Assembly (NCBI GenBank): GCA_027311065.1
Contig: DAICZP010000117.1
Coordinates: 45,923 to 109,922, forward strand
Direction: 5' to 3'
Source of the DNA: Thiomonas sp.
Lineage (GTDB): Bacteria; Pseudomonadota; Gammaproteobacteria; Burkholderiales; Burkholderiaceae_C
DNA: 64,000 bases
This document shows positions 1-11,252 of this stretch, in pieces. The position numbers were made by a program, and so were the translations under genes. Positions within the stretch are counted from its first letter, which is position 1. Each line of letters opens with the position of its first letter. The notes beneath the pieces are model-generated. The model searched no databases, was not told the DNA's origin, and saw nothing but the letters and a program-made list of their open reading frames with translations.

Positions 1-1452
<1,452 letters not shown>

Positions 1453-2871
1453 TCACGGCAACGCGCCGAGGTTCGCCAGACGAAAGCGTTGCATCGCCTG
1501 CAGCAGCTCGGCAGCCTGCATCTTCATCCCCTCAGCCGTCGCAGCCAATTGCTCGGACGCAGCGGCATTGTGTTGTGCCGTCGCGTTGAGTTGTTCGACC
1601 ACACCGTTGATATGTTCGATGCCGCTGGCCTGTTCCTCGCTGGAAGCGTTGATTTCCTCGACAAGAGCCGAGGTTCGCGTGATGGCCGGAACCATCTCCT
1701 CCAGCAGTCCACTGGCATGCTGCGCTTGTGCAACCGAACCCACTGCAAGTTGGCTGATCTCCTTGGCCGCGACCTGCGCGCGCTCCGCAAGCTTGCGAAC
1801 CTCCGCGGCCACGACCGCGAAGCCCTTGCCATGTTCACCAGCACGTGCGGCCTCGATCGCCGCGTTGAGCGCCAGCATGTTGGTCTGGTACGCAATGTCG
1901 TCGACGATCGAAATGCGCTGCGCGATCGAATCCATGTCCCCCACAGTGCGCTTGACGGCCGCTCCACCATCCTGCGCTTTCACCGACGCCAGCTGCGCCA
2001 TCTCGGCCGTCAGGCGGGCATTCTCGGAACTCTGCCGGACCGAGGCCGCCGACCGTGTCAACGTGGCGGACGTCTGCTCCACCGAATTGGCCTGCTCAGA
2101 GGCACCCTTGGCAAGGCTCTGCGCGGTGCCGCTGACCTCCTCCGAAGCAACCGCCAAGCCGTGCGCCGCGGCGTGGACGGACCCCAAGGCGTCCTCCAGA
2201 CTGGCCCGCAGTGATTCGAGCGACACCAGCGCGCTGTCCTCGCGCGCGGTACCAACTGCGATCGCGACGGTCATATCGCCACGCGCCAGACGCAGCGCGT
2301 GAGCGCTGAGGTCGCTGGCTTCGCCACCGAGCAAGTCCACATCCCGCCGCAGCTGCGCCGCCATGTAAATCAGGATCGCCGCCTCGAACACAACGTAGAC
2401 CGCGTGCACGATCACCCGTACCAGGCCCGGCCCCTGCTCAAAGAGCGTAATGCCTGAATGCTGCGCCTGCAGCCAGTCGAACGAAAGGTGATGCACGGCA
2501 ATCAACACCGCACCAAACAGGATCGGCCTCCAATCGCGGTAATACAGCAGGAAAGCCAGCAGCACAAAAATTCCGAAATGACTTTCTGCCGCACCGCCAC
2601 TTTGCTGGATCATCAGTGCGCAATCAATCATGAAGGCTGCCGCGACGGCCATGCGTGTGACCAATCGGCCCGGCTGCAGCGCAATCAAGGCCAGCGGCAC
2701 CAGCATGGCAGGAACGCCGACCAGCAGCGCCTCGGTCCATGTCTGCGTCCACAATCCGAGACCGAACGATACGATCACCAGGAACACCAGCGTCGCCCCC
2801 ATGAGCCGGTCAGCACGCACGCTGGCCTTGTCCACAACATCGTGTGTCATCGTCATTGCTTGATCGGCCAT
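1453..2871 (-). CDS. Methyl-accepting chemotaxis protein, multi-TM N-terminal sensor
   Basis: MCP signalling hairpin [47 protein letters not shown]; several N-terminal TM segments. Confidence 0.95.
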   Translation of the reverse strand: MADQAMTMTHDVVDKASVRADRLMGATLVFLVIVSFGLGLWTQTWTEALLVGVPAMLVPLALIALQPGRLVTRMAVAAAFMIDCALMIQQSGGAAESHFGIFVLLAFLLYYRDWRPILFGAVLIAVHHLSFDWLQAQHSGITLFEQGPGLVRVIVHAVYVVFEAAILIYMAAQLRRDVDLLGGEASDLSAHALRLARGDMTVAIAVGTAREDSALVSLESLRASLEDALGSVHAAAHGLAVASEEVSGTAQSLAKGASEQANSVEQTSATLTRSAASVRQSSENARLTAEMAQLASVKAQDGGAAVKRTVGDMDSIAQRISIVDDIAYQTNMLALNAAIEAARAGEHGKGFAVVAAEVRKLAERAQVAAKEISQLAVGSVAQAQHASGLLEEMVPAITRTSALVEEINASSEEQASGIEHINGVVEQLNATAQHNAAASEQLAATAEGMKMQAAELLQAMQRFRLANLGALP

Positions 2872-2884
2872 CTCGGTCCCGTCC

Positions 2885-3121
2885 TTATCCGTGTCCGCAG
2901 AGAGGAGTTTGAAACAACAATTGGTAGTGCCAGAGAACGTAACTCGTATAGGCAATCCACAGGCCAACGACCGCCCACGACAGCACTGGCCTGCAACGCC
3001 ACAGCGCGACACGCGCGCGGCGGATACGCCCCGCGAAGCTGGTCATTCCAGCTGGCGCGAAGGCCAGCGATGCAAGACTGGCTCGCGTATTTTGAACACA
3101 TTCATGCATGCCGGCCTCCAT
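2885..3121 (-). CDS. Possible small single-TM membrane protein
   Basis: Open frame ending ...[35 protein letters not shown] with one TM-like stretch; fills an otherwise empty gap between two minus-strand genes. Confidence 0.35.
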   Translation of the reverse strand: MEAGMHECVQNTRASLASLAFAPAGMTSFAGRIRRARVALWRCRPVLSWAVVGLWIAYTSYVLWHYQLLFQTPLCGHG

Positions 3122-3251
3122 TTGCTGCACCACCGCAATCGAATCAGCCGCAACGGCATCCCGCTGCACTGCCCATGGACGTAGCCTATTGTGCCCCTTT
3201 TGTCGATTATTGAACAAGGAAACACGATTACGACGTGCAGCCTGTGCAGCT

Positions 3252-4199
3252 TCAATGGCCACCAAGCTCTGGCTGTTTCCATTCACGCGCGTTTCGTGAC
3301 AACTGTGAAAAGTCCTTGATGACCTGCACACCTGCCGGGGCGCGCGCCAGCGCCGGCGAGCTGCCCCCAACCCAGATGTCCAGACGCTCGGGGAGCGCCG
3401 CGCGCAGATCGGAAAGGGATTCAAGAACCTGCCCAGGCGATGGCAATGCCGAAAAACTCAAGGCAAGAATGTCCGCGCCGTAGGCCTGCACGGCATCCAC
3501 GATATCAGGTAGCGGCACTTGCGCCCCGAGTTGGATGCAATAACAGCCTTCAAGGGTAAGAATCGCCTCGGCCATCAGCAGGCCCAGGGCGTGTGGCTCC
3601 TGCGGCACAGTCGCCAGCAGCACCCGGGCACGCGCGCGCGTCGACTGCGAGCGCGCCGCCGACGTCATCGCCGCGCGCAGAACGCGCTGCACGATTTCGG
3701 TGTAGGCGTGCTCTTCGTGAATCGCCAAATCCCCGCGCAACCATGCCGCGCCAACAGCGGCGTTCAACGGTGCCACGATGTCGACAACGAAACTTGCGAG
3801 GCCGACGCGTACCGCTTCGAGCGAAAGCGCATGGTGAAGCACGTCGGCCTGATGCCGCTTGAGCAGGTCGATGTACGGAGCGACCGCCGGCACCACGCAA
3901 TCGGCCGTTGCTCCCGTCGCCGGACGACCGAACGTCTGCTGAGCCAGCGCATCGAGCGAGTCCAACGACAGGTTCACGACCCTGGCCGGGCGCAGGCCCG
4001 CGTCGACAAGCCGCTTGATTCTCCGCAAATGCTCGACCTGCTCAAGCGGGTAGACACGATCCCCCGCGCCATCACGCCCCGGAAGCGGGAATCCGTAGCG
4101 ACGCTCCCAGACGCGCAACGTATCCTTGGCGATCCCCGTGTCGCGCTCCACCGCAGCGATACTCAAAGCACGCCCAATCTCTCCACCTGAATGTGTCAT
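3252..4199 (-). CDS. MerR-family regulator with cobalamin-binding domain (LitR/CarH-like)
   Basis: MerR HTH (ALSIAAVERDTGIAKDTLRVWERRYGFPLPGRD) plus B12-binding domain with W-x9-EH (WLRGDLAIHEEH) and ExHxxG (EPHALG) motifs. Confidence 0.93.
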   Translation of the reverse strand: MTHSGGEIGRALSIAAVERDTGIAKDTLRVWERRYGFPLPGRDGAGDRVYPLEQVEHLRRIKRLVDAGLRPARVVNLSLDSLDALAQQTFGRPATGATADCVVPAVAPYIDLLKRHQADVLHHALSLEAVRVGLASFVVDIVAPLNAAVGAAWLRGDLAIHEEHAYTEIVQRVLRAAMTSAARSQSTRARARVLLATVPQEPHALGLLMAEAILTLEGCYCIQLGAQVPLPDIVDAVQAYGADILALSFSALPSPGQVLESLSDLRAALPERLDIWVGGSSPALARAPAGVQVIKDFSQLSRNAREWKQPELGGH

Positions 4200-4208
4200 T
4201 GCAGCCGT

Positions 4209-4221
4209 TTGTTCTGGACAA
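4209..4221. promoter_or_regulatory. Candidate operator TTGTTC-T-GGACAA upstream of merR/litR-like gene
   Basis: Near-palindrome differing by one base from the perfect palindrome at 4377-4389; 10 bp upstream of the regulator start codon. Confidence 0.55.
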
Positions 4222-4376
4222 AACCCAAGGCCCTCGGCTGGCGAGACGGCGTCGAGCCCCCTCCCCATGTACCGCAAGGACCTCATCGTAAGGGTCACCG
4301 ACGCGGATTCGAAAAACCATGTTGCGATATAGGTCAAGTGGAGCGACGCCGTCAAACCCACCGCATGCGCGTTAAA

Positions 4377-4389
4377 TTGTCCAGGACAA
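4377..4389. promoter_or_regulatory. Candidate operator TTGTCC-A-GGACAA upstream of gpx-folE2 operon
   Basis: Perfect 6-bp inverted repeat around one central base, about 19 bp upstream of the gpx ATG. Confidence 0.55.
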
Positions 4390-4407
4390 ACTGCGTTGGA
4401 GACCCCG

Positions 4408-4965
4408 ATGAGAGCCACGACATTCGGATTGATTGCAACCGCGCTGGCGGTCAGCCTGCTGACGAGCGCGCAAGCCGGGACCTGCCCGGCGATTCTGAAC
4501 CATAGCGTTCGCTCGCTGCAGGACGGACGTCCTCAGAGCCTGTGCCAGTACGCGGGCCGCGTCGTGCTGGTGGTCAACACCGCAAGTTATTGCGGCTTCA
4601 GCCCCCAGGAACGCGGACTGCAGGCTTTGCTCGACAAATACGGGCCGCAGGGCTTCGCTGTGCTCGGATTCCCTTCGAACGATTTCCATCAGGAACTTGC
4701 CGATCCGACACAGATCGTGTCCTACTCACGTGCGAAATTCAACGCGACATTTCCACTGTTTGCCCCCTCGCACGTGACCGGTGCGCACGCCAATGCGCTG
4801 TTCGCGCAACTCATCAGCGCCACCGGAACCAGTCCGAAATGGAATTTCTATAAATACCTGATCGGCCGCGACGGTCGGGTGATTGGTGCTTATTCGAGCT
4901 TCACCACGCCCGAAGACGCCGATCTCAACACCGCCATCCGCCGCGCCCTCGCGCAGCGCCCGTGA
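4408..4965 (+). CDS. Glutathione peroxidase, predicted exported
   Basis: Signal peptide MRATTFGLIATALAVSLLTSAQA; VVLVVNTASYCGFSPQ, FPSNDF, WNFYKYLIGRDG motifs. Confidence 0.93.
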   Translation: MRATTFGLIATALAVSLLTSAQAGTCPAILNHSVRSLQDGRPQSLCQYAGRVVLVVNTASYCGFSPQERGLQALLDKYGPQGFAVLGFPSNDFHQELADPTQIVSYSRAKFNATFPLFAPSHVTGAHANALFAQLISATGTSPKWNFYKYLIGRDGRVIGAYSSFTTPEDADLNTAIRRALAQRP

Positions 4966-4993
4966 GCTCCCGCATCGCAAGCCAAGGATCGCC

Positions 4994-5812
4994 ATGAACG
5001 CCCCCGATGTATTTCTCGCCAACGAAGTGTCCGGCACGCTGCCGGACGTGCAATCCAGAGCCGACCGTCGCGAGATCGCCATTCAAAAGGTCGGCGTGCG
5101 AGATGTGCGCCATCCGGTGCGGCTGCGCGGATCCGATGGCCAGACGCAGCACAGCATCGGGACCTTCCAGATGACCGTGGCGCTGCCACCCGAGGTCAAA
5201 GGCACCCACATGTCGCGCTTCATCGAAGTCCTCGAAGCCAGCGACGAGGCGCTCGACGCCACCACGCTGGGGAAGCTGCTCGACACCATGCTGGCGCGGC
5301 TCGACGCGACCTCGGGCGCAATCACCGTCCAGGCCACGTATTTCCGACGCAAGGTCGCGCCGGTGTCAGGGGTTGCCAGTTTGCTCGACTATGGGGTCAC
5401 GCTGCACGCCGAGCGCGACCATGCGCAACGCGTGCTGCGGCAGACCGTCGATGTGCCAGTCACCAGCTTGTGCCCATGTTCGCGCGACATCTCCGACTAC
5501 GGCGCCCACAACCAGCGATCCATGATCACCATCGGCGCCGAGCTGCGCGGCGACCTGACCCTGGACGAGCAGATCGCCTTCGCGGAGCATGCTGCCTCCT
5601 GTCAGCTGTGGGGACTTCTCAAGCGCCCCGACGAGAAATACGTTACGGAGTACGCCTACGACCACCCGAAGTTCGTCGAGGACCTGGTGCGCGATGTTGC
5701 GGTGGCGCTGCGCGGTGAATCACGCGTCGCCGCGTACACGGTGGCGTCGGAAAACTTCGAATCGATCCACAACCACTCTGCCTGGGCCTGGCTCGAAGGG
5801 CGCAACCCCTGA
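4994..5812 (+). CDS. folE2: GTP cyclohydrolase FolE2
   Basis: Full-length match to FolE2 family pattern incl. VTSLCPCSRDISDYGAHNQRS and ENFESIHNHSAWA. Confidence 0.95.
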   Translation: MNAPDVFLANEVSGTLPDVQSRADRREIAIQKVGVRDVRHPVRLRGSDGQTQHSIGTFQMTVALPPEVKGTHMSRFIEVLEASDEALDATTLGKLLDTMLARLDATSGAITVQATYFRRKVAPVSGVASLLDYGVTLHAERDHAQRVLRQTVDVPVTSLCPCSRDISDYGAHNQRSMITIGAELRGDLTLDEQIAFAEHAASCQLWGLLKRPDEKYVTEYAYDHPKFVEDLVRDVAVALRGESRVAAYTVASENFESIHNHSAWAWLEGRNP

Positions 5813-5825
5813 GCACGCATCGTTC

Positions 5826-7190
5826 ATGCAATCACCCTTGACATCGCCAGGCCGGTCACCGCGAGTGGCCATCGTTGGCAGCGGCATCGCCGGCCTGGCC
5901 GCTGCCTGGTCGCTACGCGAGCATGCGCATGTGACGGTGTTCGAGGCAGGCCGTCATTTTGGAGGGCACGTCCATACCGTCGAAGCCACCCTGGACGGGC
6001 TGACCCACCCGGTGGACACGGGCTTCCTCGTGCTGAACCGCCGCACCTACCCGGGGCTGCTTGCGCTGTTCGCTGAACTCGGGATCGACACGGCAGAGTC
6101 CGACATGTCGTTTTCGGTGCAACGCCCCCGACCCGGCGGCGGCTGGCTGGAGTGGAACGGTGCCAATCTCGATACCGTGTTCGCCCAGCGCACGAACATG
6201 CTGCGGCCGGGCTTCTGGCGCATGCTTGCCGATATCCTGCGCTTCAATCGCGAAGCGACTGCACTGGCACATGCGCGACGCAGTCCGGAAGAGGATCCGC
6301 GGACGATCGGCCATTTCCTGCGCGATGGACGCTACAGCGCGGCTTTCATCCACGGCTATTTCCTGCCGATGGTCGCTTGCATCTGGTCGTGCCCAACGGC
6401 ACAAATGCTTGATTTTCCAGTGTCTACCATGGTGCGCTTCTGCGACAACCATGGTCTTCTGCAAGTCGAGGCGCGTCCGCAGTGGTTGACGGTCCCGGGA
6501 GGTGCACAGCGGTATGTCGAGCGCATCGTCTCCCGTTTGTCCGATGCGCGCTTGAACGCACCCGTCACCCGCGTCAAGCGCCACGATGTCGGCGTGGAGG
6601 TCTCGACAGCGCAGGGAACGGAATGGTTCGACCACGTGATCCTGGCCTGTCATAGCGATCAGGCCCTGGCGATGCTGGCGGATGCGGATGCGCACGAACG
6701 CGACGTGCTCGGTGCGATTCGCTACCAGCCTAATCGCGCCGTCCTCCACACCGATGCAACCCTGCTACCCCGCAAGCGCAAGGCCTGGGCGGCCTGGAAC
6801 TTTGAAAGTGCCGTCGCCACGGATGATCTCGATGCACATGCGGCAAAGCCTGCCGTATGCTTGCACTATCTCATCAACAAGCTGCAACCTGTTCCGTTCA
6901 CCCGGCCGGTCATCGTTTCCCTGAATCCACTCCGCCAACCTGATCCGGCCACGGTGCTGCAGGACATCGACTACGCGCACCCGGTGTTCGATACTGGCGC
7001 CGTGTCTGCCCAGCGACACCTGGCGGCCCTGCAAGGTCGCCACCGCACCTATTTCTGCGGCGCATGGTGTGGTTACGGATTCCACGAGGATGGGTTGCGC
7101 GCCGGACAAGACGCTGCACACGCCTTGCTCGCGCAGTACCAGCGGCGCCCGATCTCGCCACGCGCGCGCAGCGAGATCGCCACGCCATGA
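5826..7190 (+). CDS. FAD-dependent oxidoreductase (amine oxidase-like NAD(P)-binding)
   Basis: Rossmann motif VAIVGSGIAGLAAAWSL; HPVDTGFLVLNRRTYPGL; followed by overlapping DUF1365 and CFA genes. Confidence 0.92.
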   Translation: MQSPLTSPGRSPRVAIVGSGIAGLAAAWSLREHAHVTVFEAGRHFGGHVHTVEATLDGLTHPVDTGFLVLNRRTYPGLLALFAELGIDTAESDMSFSVQRPRPGGGWLEWNGANLDTVFAQRTNMLRPGFWRMLADILRFNREATALAHARRSPEEDPRTIGHFLRDGRYSAAFIHGYFLPMVACIWSCPTAQMLDFPVSTMVRFCDNHGLLQVEARPQWLTVPGGAQRYVERIVSRLSDARLNAPVTRVKRHDVGVEVSTAQGTEWFDHVILACHSDQALAMLADADAHERDVLGAIRYQPNRAVLHTDATLLPRKRKAWAAWNFESAVATDDLDAHAAKPAVCLHYLINKLQPVPFTRPVIVSLNPLRQPDPATVLQDIDYAHPVFDTGAVSAQRHLAALQGRHRTYFCGAWCGYGFHEDGLRAGQDAAHALLAQYQRRPISPRARSEIATP

Positions 7191-8005
7191 CGCGCCCACC
7201 GAGCCTGGAGGCAGCCTGCCCGCATCCGCTCATCGGCCTTGGCCTGGTTCGCCATACGCGCCTGCGGCCGGCGGCCAATGCGTTCAACTATCGGGTTTTT
7301 TTCCTGCTCCTGCCGATGCGCACGTTGGGACGTGATCCAACAGCACTGCAAATCCCGCGCAATCAACGCGGATTGCTGAGCTTTTTCGATACGGATCACG
7401 GTGAAGGCTCTGGCGACTGCCTGGCGTGGATCGAACGGCTCCTGGCGACGGAAGGCGTCGACGGCATCGATGGCGAAATCTGGCTGCAGACGTTCCCGCG
7501 CGTGCTCGGCTTCGTTTTCAACCCCGTGAGCTTCTGGTATTGCCACCGCGCGGATGGTGCGCTGGCCGCGGTGGTCGCCGAGGTCAACAATACTTTCGGC
7601 GAACGCCACTGCTACCTGCTTCTGCCCGATGCGCCGCGCCGCTCGCTGCGCTGGGGCGAGCAAATGCGCGCCACAAAAGTGTTCCATGTTTCCCCTTTCT
7701 GCAAGACCGAGGGGGGCTACCGTTTCCGCTTCCTGCGCACCGCGGCCTCGACCCCGACGCTTCCCCGGGCACGCATCGTGGCCCGCATCGATCATGACGA
7801 CAACGCCGGTCCGCTTCTGCTCACCAGCCTGTCCGGCGAGCTGGAGCCATTGACGAAGATCAGCGCCCGTCGCGCTTTCCTGAGCCATCCGATGCACAGC
7901 TTCGGGGTGGTCGTTCGCATTCATTGGCAGGCGCTCAAGCTCTGGGGCAAGCGCGTGCCCTTTGTCGCCAAGCCGACTCCACCCCATGAACATGTGACGC
8001 GATGA
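7187..8005 (+). CDS. DUF1365 family protein
   Basis: RHTRLRPAANAFNYRVFFLLLPMRTL...FNPVSFWYCHRADGALAAVVAEVNNTFGERHCYLL; canonical position between FAD oxidoreductase and CFA synthase. Confidence 0.93.
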   Translation: MTRPPSLEAACPHPLIGLGLVRHTRLRPAANAFNYRVFFLLLPMRTLGRDPTALQIPRNQRGLLSFFDTDHGEGSGDCLAWIERLLATEGVDGIDGEIWLQTFPRVLGFVFNPVSFWYCHRADGALAAVVAEVNNTFGERHCYLLLPDAPRRSLRWGEQMRATKVFHVSPFCKTEGGYRFRFLRTAASTPTLPRARIVARIDHDDNAGPLLLTSLSGELEPLTKISARRAFLSHPMHSFGVVVRIHWQALKLWGKRVPFVAKPTPPHEHVTR

Positions 8006-9309
8006 ACCCATCCAGCGACTCCACAGTCACCGAATCGAACCAACTTGCAACCGATTCCGGGATGTCGCGCATGCCTTGGGCTGCACGCACCGTCGTCACC
8101 ATGTTGCGCCGGATTGAGGTCGGTCGATTGGAGCTGCGCCTACCCGGCAACCGCTTGCTGCATGTCGGCAGCCACGCGCTTTCAGAACCGACTGCCAGCG
8201 CCACGGTGCATGACTGGAAGACGTTTTCTTTGCTGCTGCGCCGTGGAGACATCGGTCTGGCCGAGGCCTACTTCGGTGCGCTCTGGAGCACGCCCGACCT
8301 CAGCGCGCTGCTGCGCCTGTTGCTGGCGAATCGCGACGCGATCGAACGCGGGCTGCACGGCAGTTGGCTCGGTACCGTGCTCGAGCGGCTTCGCCACTGG
8401 GTTCTGCGGCGCAACACGCGCAGCGGCAGCCGTGACAACATTCACGCACACTACGACATCGGTAACGACTTTTACCGACTATGGCTCGACCCCGGCATGA
8501 CCTATTCTGCCGGTCTGTTCACGCAACCCGATCTGACCCTGGAACAAGCTCAGGCGGCCAAACTTGACCGCGTGCTGCAGCAATTGCGCGTCGGTGCCGG
8601 CGACGCGTTGCTCGAAATCGGCTGTGGATGGGGCAGCTTCGCCGAGGCCGCGGCACGTGTCGGGGTCGGGGTCCACGGCTTGACACTGTCCGACGAACAG
8701 TGGGCTCTGGGGCAACAGCGCTTGCGCGCCGCCGGGCTTGACAAGCTCGCGCAACTGCACCTGCTGGACTATCGCGACGCCGCACGTCTCGCTCCGGACG
8801 GAGGTTTTGATGCGATTGCATCGATTGAAATGTTCGAGGCCGTCGGCATGGCCTACTGGCCAGAATACTTCGCCACCGTTGCAACTTTGCTCAAACCCGG
8901 TGGCCATGCCTGCATCCAGACCATCACCATCGATGACGCGCTGTTTCCGCGCTACCGCCGCGGCACCGATTTCATTCAACGTTACATCTTCCCGGGAGGC
9001 ATGCTTCCGAGCAAGCAGATCTTTGTCGAGCACGCGCGCCGCGCGGGCCTCGACATTGTGGGCGTCCACGCCTTTGGTGCCGACTACGCTCGCACCCTCG
9101 CGCTGTGGCGTACCCGCTTTCTCGGAACGCTTGATCAGGTACGTGCGCTCGGATTTGACCGCCGCTTCGAACTCCTCTGGGAGTTCTACCTTGCCTACTG
9201 CGAGTCCGGCTTCGCCGCTGGCACCATTGACGTCGTGCAGTTCACCCTGCGCAAACCGGGGATGCGCCAGCATCGCGAGCCACCCTCTGCGCACACCGGT
9301 CGTTCGTGA
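8002..9309 (+). CDS. Cyclopropane-fatty-acyl-phospholipid synthase family methyltransferase
   Basis: HAHYDIGNDFYRLWLDPGMTYSAGLF; SAM motif LLEIGCGWGSFAEAAA; IFPGGMLPS. Confidence 0.95.
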   Translation: MNPSSDSTVTESNQLATDSGMSRMPWAARTVVTMLRRIEVGRLELRLPGNRLLHVGSHALSEPTASATVHDWKTFSLLLRRGDIGLAEAYFGALWSTPDLSALLRLLLANRDAIERGLHGSWLGTVLERLRHWVLRRNTRSGSRDNIHAHYDIGNDFYRLWLDPGMTYSAGLFTQPDLTLEQAQAAKLDRVLQQLRVGAGDALLEIGCGWGSFAEAAARVGVGVHGLTLSDEQWALGQQRLRAAGLDKLAQLHLLDYRDAARLAPDGGFDAIASIEMFEAVGMAYWPEYFATVATLLKPGGHACIQTITIDDALFPRYRRGTDFIQRYIFPGGMLPSKQIFVEHARRAGLDIVGVHAFGADYARTLALWRTRFLGTLDQVRALGFDRRFELLWEFYLAYCESGFAAGTIDVVQFTLRKPGMRQHREPPSAHTGRS

Positions 9310-9356
9310 ACGACTGGGTCATCGCCCACGTATTGCCATCATTGGAGACCTCGAAC

Positions 9357-9914
9357 ATGCATCGATTCACGACCTTCGCGCTGGGAGTTCCCGCCTTGGC
9401 CATGGCCGCGAGCCTGCTTGGGGGCTGCAGCGACGTGTCCCCCGCTGATTACCGCGGCCAAACGCCGGCTTTGGCGTTGGAAAACTACTTCAACGGCCCG
9501 CTCACCGCTGAAGGCATTGTCTTCAACCGAAGCGGCAAAGTCATCAAGCGCTTCCATGTCGACATGGTCGGAACATGGACCGGCGACGTCGGAACCTTGG
9601 ACGAGCACTTCACGTACAGCGACGGCACCAAGTCAGAGCGGGTCTGGCACCTGCGCCGCTTACCCGACCAGGCGGGCCAGCGACCTTACGAAGGCACCGC
9701 CGCGGATGTCTTGGGCACCGCGCGCGGCAGCGCCGACGGGAACGCCTTTCACTGGCGCTATTTGCTGGAACTTCCGGTTGGAAGTTCAACCTACACAATG
9801 CGCATGGATGATTGGATGTACCTGATGAACGCACATGTTCTGCTCAACAAAACTGTGATGAGTAAATTTGGTTTCAAAATTGCCAGCATTTTCATTGCCT
9901 TTCATAAGCCCTGA
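9357..9914 (+). CDS. DUF3833 family lipoprotein-like protein
   Basis: Signal/lipobox-like ...AASLLGGCS; YFNGPLTAEGIVFNRSGKVIKRFHVDM; DDWMYLMNAHVLLNKTVMSKFGFKIAS. Confidence 0.88.
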   Translation: MHRFTTFALGVPALAMAASLLGGCSDVSPADYRGQTPALALENYFNGPLTAEGIVFNRSGKVIKRFHVDMVGTWTGDVGTLDEHFTYSDGTKSERVWHLRRLPDQAGQRPYEGTAADVLGTARGSADGNAFHWRYLLELPVGSSTYTMRMDDWMYLMNAHVLLNKTVMSKFGFKIASIFIAFHKP

Positions 9915-9928
9915 GACGGTCTGCGGCG

Positions 9929-10690
9929 ATGGCACTCAATCCCCGCATCCTCGACTGGACCGCGCAACGGGTCTGGATCATTGGTGCGTCGAGCGGTATC
10001 GGCGCTGCGCTCGCGCAGGCGCTGATCGCACGGGGCGCGCGCGTCGCCATCTCGGCGCGCCGTCAAGCCGCGCTGGACGCGCTCGGCGCCGATTTGACAG
10101 TGCCGTTGGACGTGTGCGACGCCGATGCCCTGGCTGCCGGCGCCGCCCAGGTGCAAGCTGCCTTCGGCGGCATTGATCTCGCCGTGTATTGCGCCGGCAC
10201 CTACCGCGCAATGCGGGCGAATGCGTTCGATCTGACGTCGGCGCTCGAGCACGACGATGTGAACTATCGCGGTGCCTTGCACTGGTTGGCGGCAATACTC
10301 CCCGCCTTGCGTGGGCAAGGCGCCGGGCATCTGAGTCTGGTGTCCAGCGTCGCCGGATGGCGGGGGCTTCCGCAAGCCATGGCTTATGGCCCGACCAAGG
10401 CGGCACTGATCAACCTTGCAGAGACCCTGTTTCTCGATCTTCGCGATACGGGTATTGGCGTCAGTGTCATCAACCCCGGTTTCGTGGAAACGCCACTGAC
10501 AGCCGCGAATACGTTCACCATGCCGGCGCTCCTGCAACCTGCGCAGGCCGCAAGCGCGATCATCCGTGGCTGGGAGCACGGCGCGTTCGACATTCATTTT
10601 CCCCGGCGCTTCACCTTCTGGCTGCGTCTGCTGCGCTGCTTGCCCGATCGTTTGTACTTCAGCGCGACCCGCAGGATGACTGGGCTATGA
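9929..10690 (+). CDS. Short-chain dehydrogenase/reductase
   Basis: WIIGASSGIGAALAQAL, active-site YGPTKAAL, NPGFVETPLT. Confidence 0.93.
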   Translation: MALNPRILDWTAQRVWIIGASSGIGAALAQALIARGARVAISARRQAALDALGADLTVPLDVCDADALAAGAAQVQAAFGGIDLAVYCAGTYRAMRANAFDLTSALEHDDVNYRGALHWLAAILPALRGQGAGHLSLVSSVAGWRGLPQAMAYGPTKAALINLAETLFLDLRDTGIGVSVINPGFVETPLTAANTFTMPALLQPAQAASAIIRGWEHGAFDIHFPRRFTFWLRLLRCLPDRLYFSATRRMTGL

Positions 10691-11139
10691 GCACAGACCG
10701 GAACCGTTGCGCCTCGACCACGCCCATTGGCCGGGTGGTCGATTTCTTCGAAACACTGTCCCCATCCAGCCTGCACCGCATCGGCGATATCTATGCCGTT
10801 GACGCCCGATTCACCGATCCATTCAATGAGGTCCAGGGAACATCCGCCATCGCCCGCGTGTTCGAGCACATGTTCGCGACCACGGAGGCACCGCGCTTCG
10901 CCGTCATGGATACGCTCGGCGATGACGCCCAGGGTTTCGTGACCTGGACGTTCCACTTTCGCAGTGTGGGTTTCGGCGCCCGCGACTGGACCATCCGCGG
11001 TGCGAGCCACCTGGCATTCGACCAGCACGGCAGGATTCATGTCCACCGCGATTACTGGGATGCCGCCCAGGAGTTCTACGAACGCTGGCCCTTGCTCGGC
11101 GCGCTGTTACGCGCCATCAAGCGCCGCATTCGTGCTTGA
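10687..11139 (+). CDS. SnoaL-like / NTF2-fold protein
   Basis: DIYAVDARFTDPFNEVQGTSAIARVFEHMF; overlapping start with SDR stop. Confidence 0.85.
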   Translation: MSTDRNRCASTTPIGRVVDFFETLSPSSLHRIGDIYAVDARFTDPFNEVQGTSAIARVFEHMFATTEAPRFAVMDTLGDDAQGFVTWTFHFRSVGFGARDWTIRGASHLAFDQHGRIHVHRDYWDAAQEFYERWPLLGALLRAIKRRIRA

Positions 11140-11252
11140 GCATGCATCATGCAATCGACGCGAATGCACAAAATCGGCAGGATTCGACAGGCACCCCGAA
11201 TCCTTCGATGTTGCCTTACCCCTTCAACCTTGAAACGCAAAGGAGAATCACC

